From the NCBI GenBank assembly GCA_016927675.1, contig JAFGMF010000235.1, positions 1 to 9,035 on the forward strand: a stretch of 9,035 nt of DNA, read 5' to 3'. The notes under the pieces were generated by a model. The model had not been told where the DNA came from. It was given only the letters and a program-made list of their open reading frames with translations, and ran no database searches. The stretch is from Candidatus Cloacimonadota bacterium. GTDB lineage: Bacteria > Cloacimonadota > Cloacimonadia > Cloacimonadales > TCS61. Numbering within the stretch: the first letter of the stretch is position 1; every line of letters starts with the position of its first letter. This document shows, piece by piece, positions 1-5,963 of the stretch. The translations under genes and the position numbers were made by a program.

Positions 1-867
1 ATATTTTCCGGCTGCACAGTAGTTCAAGATCATGCACCGAATCAGAAATCAGAATACTACAACCAGTTTCCGATCTTGGTTACCCCGGATTACCGACAAT
101 GTCATTCCATCTCTCTAGGAAACTGGTGGGGAGGCAGATCGGCGAGTGAAGAATGGCAATCGACGAAAGGTAAAATGCCTTTCATACTCCATCTGGCGGA
201 AGGTGTTAACGACAGTGCCAAATCTGCTTTCGGCAAATTAGAAGCTGCCGGACTGCTGCAGCCCAACACCCTGATAATTCATGGAATTGCCCTCACCAGA
301 GCTGAAATCAGAAAATGTGCTGCTGCCGGAACCTCAATCTGCTGTTGTCCTGAATCAAATATTTTTCTGATCGGAAAAACTATCGACGTACAAGACTGCC
401 TCGAATTCGGCGTTAATCTGGTGATCGGAACCGACTCCACCATGTCCGGAAGCACTAACATGCTCACAGAAATTAAAATTTTTCATGAAAATTTCCCCGA
501 TATCCCCATGAAACAAGTTTTTCGATTTGTTACTGTAAATGCCGGCAAAGCTCTTATGCTTCCCAAGAAATACGGAGAATTATCAGAAAAAACAAGCGAA
601 TTGCTTTTACTTGATAAAATTGATGAAGATCCTTACGAAAACCTGCTTCTTTGCGGTATGAATGAAATCCGCTTGCTGCTTCATGAGGGAAAACCGATTT
701 ACGGCGATGTGGAAGTTCTTGAATATTTCAAATACAATCCCGATGAATATGAATTTTTCCGGACCGGTAACAGAGAAAAATTCGTGATCGGACACCCTCA
801 ACAGGTAAACCGCGATATAGACAGTCTGCTTGGTTATCATAAAGACTTTCCTTACCTTCCTTTCTGA
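1..867 (+). CDS. Amidohydrolase family protein (ATZ/TRZ-like metal-dependent hydrolase), 5'-truncated
   Basis: The frame is open from the first base of the window, so the true start lies upstream. The 288 visible residues are the C-terminal part of a protein probably about 400 residues long. It resembles the cytosine deaminase/SsnA/chlorohydrolase branch of the amidohydrolase superfamily, TIM-barrel metalloenzymes that hydrolyse C-N or C-halogen bonds on small cyclic compounds. Visible landmarks are: GCTVVQDH at the left edge, matching the usual strand before the metal site; HLAEG (His codon 190-192, Glu 199-201); IIHGIAL (His 280-282), a metal-ligand position; the PESN motif near 352; and GTDS (Asp 433-435), the usual catalytic and metal-binding aspartate. 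The first metal-binding HxH would lie outside the window. The substrate cannot be read from sequence. The stop TGA overlaps the ATG of queE by one base, so the two are probably co-translated. A link to deazapurine metabolism is only a guess from that position. Confidence 0.85.
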   Translation: MFSGCTVVQDHAPNQKSEYYNQFPILVTPDYRQCHSISLGNWWGGRSASEEWQSTKGKMPFILHLAEGVNDSAKSAFGKLEAAGLLQPNTLIIHGIALTRAEIRKCAAAGTSICCCPESNIFLIGKTIDVQDCLEFGVNLVIGTDSTMSGSTNMLTEIKIFHENFPDIPMKQVFRFVTVNAGKALMLPKKYGELSEKTSELLLLDKIDEDPYENLLLCGMNEIRLLLHEGKPIYGDVEVLEYFKYNPDEYEFFRTGNREKFVIGHPQQVNRDIDSLLGYHKDFPYLPF

Positions 868-1508
868 TGATCGATTTATCGGAAATATTTTTCAGTATCC
901 AGGGTGAATCTGCTTTCAGCGGACTGCCCTGTCTGTTCATCAGACTGGCAGGATGCAATCTGCGTTGCAGCTACTGTGATACAACTTACAGTTATCAGGC
1001 TACTCAGAAAAAATCCATCACCGAGATCATTGATACCATCAAATCCCTCAGTGATTGTAAACTGGTGGAAATTACCGGCGGTGAACCCCTGATCCAAAAA
1101 GAGACTATCGTCTTGATCCACGAACTGCACCAGTATGGATATCAAATCCTGTTAGAAACGAACGGCAGTATCAGTCTGGATGATATCTCCGATTATGCTC
1201 ATAAGATTGTAGACGTGAAATGCCCTGGCAGCGGAGAAAGTACTTCCTTTCTGCTTTCAAACCTGGAGAGGATCAATCCTGCAACCGATGAATTAAAATT
1301 TGTGCTTTGTGACCGCCACGATTTTGACTGGAGTCTGTCTCAGCTGGATAAATGGAACTGGAATGCTGCGAATGTAGTATTTTCCCCGGTTTATGGATTA
1401 CTTTCTCCTCAACTGCTTGCGGAATGGATTCTGGAACAGAACAGACCAATCAGACTGCAGCTTCAGTTGCATAAATACATCTGGCACCCCTCCACCAGAG
1501 GAGTATGA
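867..1508 (+). CDS. queE: 7-carboxy-7-deazaguanine synthase (radical SAM)
   Basis: QueE converts 6-carboxytetrahydropterin to 7-carboxy-7-deazaguanine, the ring-contraction step towards preQ0 and the tRNA nucleoside queuosine, using S-adenosylmethionine, a [4Fe-4S] cluster and Mg2+. The 213-residue length fits the family. Visible features are: the family-specific start with SIQGES at residues 10-15 (SIQGEG in most homologues); the radical-SAM CX3CX2C motif at Cys30, Cys34 and Cys37, followed by D38-T39-T40; the GGEP motif at 71-74 that contacts SAM; ETNG at 97-100; DVKCPGSGE at 116-124; and the conserved C-terminal QLHKYIW...RGV. All cluster ligands are present, so the enzyme should be active. 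The ATG shares one base with the upstream stop (TGATG). I see no Shine-Dalgarno sequence in the preceding 15 bases, so translation probably depends on reinitiation after the amidohydrolase. No other queuosine gene is in the window. Its stop lies 5 bp from that of the opposing yigZ. Confidence 0.94.
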   Translation: MIDLSEIFFSIQGESAFSGLPCLFIRLAGCNLRCSYCDTTYSYQATQKKSITEIIDTIKSLSDCKLVEITGGEPLIQKETIVLIHELHQYGYQILLETNGSISLDDISDYAHKIVDVKCPGSGESTSFLLSNLERINPATDELKFVLCDRHDFDWSLSQLDKWNWNAANVVFSPVYGLLSPQLLAEWILEQNRPIRLQLQLHKYIWHPSTRGV

Positions 1509-1513
1509 TCTAT

Positions 1514-2128
1514 TTACTCAGAGTGATCACAACTAAAACCAAGTTTCCCTGATTTTTCCATTTCCTGCAGATAAATGTCCAGATCTTTCCATTTTTCCGC
1601 AGGAATACTCACCTGCATTTTGATTCCTGAGCCATACTCAATATTCTCAATAACTGCTCCCAATTCCTGGATTTTGTATTTAAGAATCTCTCCGAAATCA
1701 TATCCGGTATTTATTTCTGCTCTGACAAGCTCTATCAGTTGTTCGATACTCCCTGTACTCAAAGCCTCTTCAACAGACTGAGAATATGCTTCTATCAAAC
1801 CCCTTACACCCAGTTTCACACCGCCATAATAACGGGTTACAACTGATACAATATTGGTAAGATCATGTTTTCTGAGTACACTGAGAATCGGTTTACCCGC
1901 AGTCCCTGACGGTTCTCCCGCATCTGAACTGTGAAAAATATCGGCCTTACTGCCCAGTATGTAAGCCCAGCAATTGTGAGTAGCATCCCGATACTGTCTG
2001 GATACTGTTGAGATATAATTCTTGGCTTCTTCGATATTAGTTACTTTGTGGAGTTGACAGATAAATCTGGATCTCCTGATCCTGATCTCAGCATTTAAAG
2101 TGTCAGGATTGATCTGATTCACAATCAT
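1514..2128 (-). CDS. yigZ: YigZ / IMPACT family protein (UPF0029 with C-terminal DUF1949-type domain)
   Basis: This 204-residue protein has the typical length and two-domain layout of bacterial YigZ. The N-terminal UPF0029/IMPACT domain (about residues 12-125) carries the family signatures DATHNCWAY at 48-56, SDAGEPSGTAGKP at 68-80, and VVTRYYGGVKLG at 96-107 followed by VRGLIEAY. The C-terminal part (about 135-195), with an EINTGYD start and alternating strands and helices, fits the ferredoxin-like DUF1949 domain. The eukaryotic homologue IMPACT binds GCN1 and dampens translational stress signalling; the bacterial role is not settled, although nucleic-acid or ribosome association has been proposed. 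The protein should be cytosolic, as no signal peptide is visible. It is the last gene of the leftward unit. Its ATG overlaps the SNF2 stop by one base (TAATG read on the minus strand), and an AAGGAG inside the SNF2 3' end is rather far upstream (17 nt), so coupling is likely. The family call is secure; the cellular role is not. Confidence 0.93.
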   Translation of the reverse strand: MIVNQINPDTLNAEIRIRRSRFICQLHKVTNIEEAKNYISTVSRQYRDATHNCWAYILGSKADIFHSSDAGEPSGTAGKPILSVLRKHDLTNIVSVVTRYYGGVKLGVRGLIEAYSQSVEEALSTGSIEQLIELVRAEINTGYDFGEILKYKIQELGAVIENIEYGSGIKMQVSIPAEKWKDLDIYLQEMEKSGKLGFSCDHSE

Positions 2129-5100
2129 TATTGATATTCCAGCAGCTCCTTCAACTGATTATGATCAAGGTTTTTTAAAATGTTCCGCCCATTTTCTATC
2201 AGATTATCAAACATCTCCCTTTTATTATACTGCAGCTGGAGTATCTTTTCTTCAATCGTATTCTTGGTGATCATTTTATACACCATAACTTTCTTGGTCT
2301 GCCCGATCCGGTGTGCCCTGTCTATTGCCTGATTCTCTCCCATGGGATTCCACCAGGGATCTACTATGATAACCGTATCTGCCGAAGTTAGATTTATGCC
2401 GAATCCACCTGTTTTAATACTGATCAGGAATATTCTGATCTTGTTGTTATTGTTAAAATTATCAATCCTGCCCTGACGATCTTTAACCGAACCATCCAGA
2501 TATTCATAAGCTAATTTCAGGTCGGTTATTACAGACTTGAGTAATTTAAGCATCTGTACGAACTGACTGAAGATTATGATTTTTTTCCCGCCTTCTACAG
2601 CTTCCTGAATAATTTCCCTTAGTAATTCTACTTTCCCCGATAATTCGCAGTCTGTCTTTACCCCGCTGTCTATCAGGCTGGGATGATTACAGATCTGACG
2701 CAGTCTTGTCAACGCGGCCAGAACATGAATATAATTACGGGAAAGATTATCGGGATCAAGCATGATATCTGCTTTAACGCGATCCAGAATTTGCAGATAC
2801 AATTTTTCCTGGATCGTGGTCATTTTACAGTAAGCTATCTGTTCCTGTTTATCGGGAAGTTCAATCAGAACTTCATCCTTTTTTCGTCTCAGGATAAACG
2901 GCGATACCATGGATTTGAGTTTATCCTGCACTGCATCACTAACCTGATCCCCATTTACGAATTCTTCTCTGAATTTCTTCAGAGAAGGCAAATAACCTGG
3001 CATCAGAAAATCAAAAATCGACCATAATTCTGTGATGTTGTTTTCCACCGGTGTTCCCGAGAGACTCATCCGGTTCCTGCTTTGCAACCGTTTAACAGCT
3101 TTAGTACGTTGAGCAGTAGTATTTTTTATATGTTGTGCTTCATCAAGGATGATGTAGTTGAATTCAAATTCCTGCAACTCTTTGAAATCGTTCAAAATAA
3201 TCGAATATGAAGCAAGCAGGACATTTACATTCAGATTCTCGAGGATACTTTTCCTTTCTTTCTGATTTCCTTCATAAATAATATAAGTGAGGTTTTTATT
3301 GAATTTATCGATTTCCGCAGCCCAGTTAAAGAGAAGAGTTTTAGGGCAGATAACCAGAGAAAGAGAATCGGGTGGCAGATCAGATAAAATGGAAATTGCC
3401 TGAATTGTCTTACCCAAACCCATTTCATCAGCAAGGATGCCACCGAAACCGTAATATTCCAACATTTTCAGCCAGTGAAATCCTGCTTTCTGATAACTTC
3501 TCATAATCGGCTGCAAAAACTTGGGTAAAGGCCTTTCCCGATTTAATTTCCGCTGAAGAATTGCCGTGAACATTGATTCAAGATATTCATCCCCGTAGAT
3601 CCGAACACCTTCATCAATATTCTGCAACTGATATACATAAGGCAGATTGTAAATGGATAATTTGTAAGATTCGGAACCAAGTTTCTCACTCTTTTTCAGA
3701 ACTTCATCCAGTTTCTGAAAAGCTTTTCGATCTTCTATGAAAAAAAGTCGTCCATCTTTAACCTTCAGAAATTTTTCCCCACTCTGGAAAAACTTCTTTA
3801 ACTCACTATGTGAGAAAGATATATCCTTGTATTCATATTTCACATTGTACTCAAACCAGTTTATCTCCTCTCTGCTGGATGCCCTGATAACCGGCGTCAG
3901 ATTCACCCTGTAGATAAATTCCTGTTTAAGATCTTCTGATAGAATGATATTCCAGGCAGGATCACTGTTTTCAAATATGGTTTTTTTCAGAGCTTCAATA
4001 TTATTCTCTCCGGTAAAAACCAGCTGTGAATCCTTTTCCATCCTGTCCAAATGATGTTCCGGAAGTTTATCTACAAAACTGAAGACCTGATATTTTACCT
4101 GAGCCGGGATATAAAACCAGTTGATGTCACCATTCTGATCATATCTGACAAGTTCAGCAGGTAAGCGCAACAGAGACATCGGTACGGTGAAATTGTTCCC
4201 ATAATCAAGTATTCCCTTCATGTAAATGGCATTATTTTCTCGATGAAGCTGATAGGTAATTATCGGAGTGTTGTGATGAACATTGGGAATCTCGATATCT
4301 TCGTCAAAATCGATGTAACATTTTAATAACCCCAATTGACGTGCTACTATCGATGCAAGATAGACCAGATCTTCCTTGTTTATGGGATATCCATCTGTCA
4401 GTATTTGCTCGGCGACTTTGCTCTCAAATGGTAGTTTCAACGGATAAACCTGGTTACGCCGGAAAAAATATGATGTATTGCCGACAAATGCTGCAGATAT
4501 CTGCTCGGAACTGCTGATTTTGAATTTAAAACTGTCTGAACTCACTCTGTTAACCTGGAAGTTAATTCGGAATTCATCATCCGGGAAATATATCCTGTCG
4601 CCCGTTTCCATAATATAGATCTTTTTCTGTAAAGATCTTAACAAGATAAAGAACTGATTGAAGTTGTGCTTGTAAATGGTAAAGAACTGACCTTTCCGGC
4701 TGTAGGAACACTTGTGAATCTGAAGTTGAGCCAATAGCTCAATCTCGTCTGCAGAAAGAGCCTTCATCTGCTTTCTGCTCTGTTTCAAATCAGAATTATC
4801 TTCATCATTGATCTCACGGGAAGCCGCCAGAATAGAAATCAATCTGATATTAACAGGACTGTAACTGGATAAGTAGAATCGGATCTTGTCATTCTTAGGA
4901 TTGAAAATATCGCTGATCTCAATCTTCGCATTCTGGACAACTCTCTGCCAGTATTCGTTATATTCCAGCATATTTGTCTGATATGTTTGAATGACATTTA
5001 ACTCAAGAATATCAGTTGATAAGTATTTGTAGGCATAATGAAGTATGGAAAGATAATGACGGCAATTATCGCTGCCGTCTTCACTGCAGATATGCTTGAT

Positions 5101-5313
5101 AATTTCCTGTTTCTCACGATCATAGACAATCTCTATGTTAACAGGAAACTGCCTCTCATTCAAAGTATTAGCTTCGAATTTAAAGACAACCTGACCTTTT
5201 TCGTTTAAAAACTTTCGATAACTCAGATCGTCTTCATGATAAATAATAACCGAACTGCGGAAAAACCAGGAATTAGAATGCTCATGATACTCTTTGCCAA
5301 ATAACCTTCCCAT
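2128..5313 (-). CDS. SNF2/SWI2-family DEAD/DEAH-box helicase-like ATPase with SWIM-like finger
   Basis: This 1061-residue protein has the layout of bacterial SWIM-SNF2 proteins (YwqA type). A short zinc-finger-like segment (His74-x-Cys76 ... Cys84-x-His86) is followed by a long region, roughly 100-590, that fits the bacterial SNF2-associated domain. A complete two-lobed SNF2 motor follows. Motor landmarks are: the Q-motif region with RSYQKAGFHWL just before 615; Walker A DEMGLGKT (Lys635); ICPKTLLFNW (motif Ia); Walker B DEAQH (Asp724-His728); motif III SGTP (752-755); FSQF in lobe 2; TGGFGINL (motif V); and motif VI DRAHRIGQ (Asp998-Gln1005), carrying the arginine fingers. SNF2 motors are ATP-driven double-stranded DNA translocases that remodel protein-DNA complexes; bacterial versions of this type are poorly characterised. 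All catalytic motifs are intact. The ATG lies 24 bp after the stop of the small membrane-protein gene, with only a weak GGGA as ribosome site, and the 3' end overlaps yigZ by one base. Confidence 0.95.
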   Translation of the reverse strand: MGRLFGKEYHEHSNSWFFRSSVIIYHEDDLSYRKFLNEKGQVVFKFEANTLNERQFPVNIEIVYDREKQEIIKHICSEDGSDNCRHYLSILHYAYKYLSTDILELNVIQTYQTNMLEYNEYWQRVVQNAKIEISDIFNPKNDKIRFYLSSYSPVNIRLISILAASREINDEDNSDLKQSRKQMKALSADEIELLAQLQIHKCSYSRKGQFFTIYKHNFNQFFILLRSLQKKIYIMETGDRIYFPDDEFRINFQVNRVSSDSFKFKISSSEQISAAFVGNTSYFFRRNQVYPLKLPFESKVAEQILTDGYPINKEDLVYLASIVARQLGLLKCYIDFDEDIEIPNVHHNTPIITYQLHRENNAIYMKGILDYGNNFTVPMSLLRLPAELVRYDQNGDINWFYIPAQVKYQVFSFVDKLPEHHLDRMEKDSQLVFTGENNIEALKKTIFENSDPAWNIILSEDLKQEFIYRVNLTPVIRASSREEINWFEYNVKYEYKDISFSHSELKKFFQSGEKFLKVKDGRLFFIEDRKAFQKLDEVLKKSEKLGSESYKLSIYNLPYVYQLQNIDEGVRIYGDEYLESMFTAILQRKLNRERPLPKFLQPIMRSYQKAGFHWLKMLEYYGFGGILADEMGLGKTIQAISILSDLPPDSLSLVICPKTLLFNWAAEIDKFNKNLTYIIYEGNQKERKSILENLNVNVLLASYSIILNDFKELQEFEFNYIILDEAQHIKNTTAQRTKAVKRLQSRNRMSLSGTPVENNITELWSIFDFLMPGYLPSLKKFREEFVNGDQVSDAVQDKLKSMVSPFILRRKKDEVLIELPDKQEQIAYCKMTTIQEKLYLQILDRVKADIMLDPDNLSRNYIHVLAALTRLRQICNHPSLIDSGVKTDCELSGKVELLREIIQEAVEGGKKIIIFSQFVQMLKLLKSVITDLKLAYEYLDGSVKDRQGRIDNFNNNNKIRIFLISIKTGGFGINLTSADTVIIVDPWWNPMGENQAIDRAHRIGQTKKVMVYKMITKNTIEEKILQLQYNKREMFDNLIENGRNILKNLDHNQLKELLEYQ

Positions 5314-5337
5314 ATTAATTCCCGGTTATTCTAATAT

Positions 5338-5676
5338 TCAGTCAGCCTGATTTTCTTCATTCGAGATGAAAATTTCGAAGATTATTTTCTCGGCATTCAC
5401 CTGTGGATAAAATTCTCTAATGTAACTTTTACATAGATTTTCTGTTTCCTCAACCGTTAACGAAACTTCATCCTCGAAAGCAATCTTGAAGATAGAAATA
5501 TTCAACCCAAATGTTAAATCAATTTTCGGTTTCACTCCTGACAGATTATGCAGATACTGAGGAAGGCTATTACTCAGCCTGATTAACCGGGAAATTTTTC
5601 GATAGATCCGGAGACTCACGTAACCCATGATAAAAATAATGATCGGATAAAACAGTTTTTTAAAAATATTCTTCAT
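5338..5676 (-). CDS. Small membrane-anchored protein of unknown function
   Basis: I do not recognise the family. The chosen ATG gives 112 residues and is preceded by a good ribosome site (AGGGAG, 8 nt away). The protein opens with a positively charged MKNIFKK, then one hydrophobic segment (about residues 8-22, LFYPIIIFIMGYVSL), then a very basic stretch (RIYRKISRLIRL). The remaining ~75 residues look soluble and mixed alpha/beta, with acidic VEETENL and a charged C-terminal tail. The positive charge on both sides of the segment makes topology hard to call; the strongly basic stretch after it favours the soluble part being cytosolic. It is the first gene of the leftward unit, 24 bp before the SNF2 gene, so the two are probably co-transcribed. 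The frame stays open upstream to a TTG at 5793, but that would run through the candidate promoter and operator, so I reject the longer form. Confidence 0.75.
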   Translation of the reverse strand: MKNIFKKLFYPIIIFIMGYVSLRIYRKISRLIRLSNSLPQYLHNLSGVKPKIDLTFGLNISIFKIAFEDEVSLTVEETENLCKSYIREFYPQVNAEKIIFEIFISNEENQAD

Positions 5677-5684
5677 TTTTTTAA

Positions 5685-5690
5685 CTCCCT
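5685..5690 (-). promoter_or_regulatory. Ribosome binding site that fixes the start of the 112-residue membrane protein
   Basis: Read on the minus strand, AGGGAG stands 8 nt before the ATG at 5676-5674. It is the only convincing Shine-Dalgarno sequence in the open stretch of this frame and decides between the ATG and the upstream TTG at 5793. Confidence 0.75.
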
Positions 5691-5751
5691 GTAAAATTTG
5701 AACAGGATGATTAAAGATATCATCAGCATTAGACCATCTTAAGTTTTTCCC

Positions 5752-5772
5752 AAAGTTATTAATGATAACTTT
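5752..5772. repeat. Perfect inverted repeat (8-bp arms, 5-bp spacer), candidate operator
   Basis: AAAGTTAT (5752-5759) and ATAACTTT (5765-5772) are exact reverse complements separated by TAATG. No T-run follows on either strand, so this is not an intrinsic terminator. It sits 76-96 bp upstream of the start of the leftward unit and overlaps the position where a -10 box would fall relative to the minus-strand TTGACA. That is where a repressor dimer would bind, but no regulator is identified. Confidence 0.5.
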
Positions 5773-5793
5773 AAAAATATCATAGAATGTCAA
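5765..5793 (-). promoter_or_regulatory. Candidate promoter for the leftward unit (membrane protein, SNF2, yigZ)
   Basis: A consensus -35 TTGACA is read on the minus strand at 5793-5788. With a 17-bp spacer the -10 is AGTTAT at 5770-5765, matching only 3 of 6 consensus bases. A better -10-like TATGAT lies at 5784-5779 but has no suitable -35. The perfect -35, the AT-rich surroundings and the position before the first gene support a promoter somewhere here; the exact boxes are uncertain. Confidence 0.4.
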
Positions 5794-5821
5794 GTAAATT
5801 TATCTGCTCTATGTTTATGAA

Positions 5822-5853
5822 CAGAAGTTAAGTTATTGACATGATGACTTCTG
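5822..5853. repeat. Inverted repeat enclosing the candidate rho -35 box
   Basis: CAGAAGTTA (5822-5830) and TGACTTCTG (5845-5853) match as a dyad with 8 of 9 positions complementary; the ninth would be a G-U pair in RNA. The 14-bp middle holds the TTGACA at 5836-5841. It could be a protein-binding dyad over the -35, or a stem-loop if transcription starts further upstream. Confidence 0.4.
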
Positions 5854-5865
5854 CAAATCAATGAT
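5836..5865 (+). promoter_or_regulatory. Candidate promoter for the rho operon
   Basis: TTGACA at 5836-5841 matches the -35 consensus. AATGAT at 5860-5865 (18-bp spacer) matches 4 of 6 bases of the -10. Alternatives nearby are ATGACT (5844-5849) with GATAAT (5868-5873), also 18 bp apart, and a second TTGACA at 5878-5883 with no good -10. If the first pair is used, the rho message would carry an untranslated leader of roughly 90 nt. Confidence 0.4.
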
Positions 5866-5952
5866 TTGATAATTTGCTTGACAGCCAAACCTGTTGTTTT
5901 GATTTTCACCCATACATTATTTTTTGTAATGTTCATGGATATAAACAATCAC

Positions 5953-5958
5953 AAGGAG
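5953..5958 (+). promoter_or_regulatory. Ribosome binding site of rho
   Basis: AAGGAG stands 5 nt before the ATG at 5964. It selects this start over an in-frame TTG at 5874, which would add 30 residues unlike any Rho N-terminus. Confidence 0.85.
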
Positions 5959-5963
5959 CCATA

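Noticed and set aside
2683..3027. 114-codon open frame on the + strand
   Set aside because: It lies entirely antisense to the conserved SNF2 motor domain and resembles no known protein; it is a shadow frame.
2128..5676. SNF2 gene as part of a phage-defence system such as DISARM
   Set aside because: No methyltransferase, nuclease, phospholipase D-like or other defence partner is nearby; the neighbours are yigZ, a small membrane protein and housekeeping genes.
5752..5772. Intrinsic terminator at the 8-5-8 dyad
   Set aside because: The stem is A/T-rich and no T-run follows it on either strand.
5677..5793. Longer form of the small membrane protein from a TTG at 5793
   Set aside because: The TTG is itself part of the candidate -35 TTGACA, the added 39 residues cover the dyad, and the internal ATG has an AGGGAG at the right distance.
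5874..5963. N-terminal extension of Rho from a TTG at 5874
   Set aside because: It would add 30 cysteine- and aromatic-rich residues unlike Rho, has no ribosome site, and would run through a second TTGACA; the ATG at 5964 has AAGGAG 5 nt upstream and gives the normal length.
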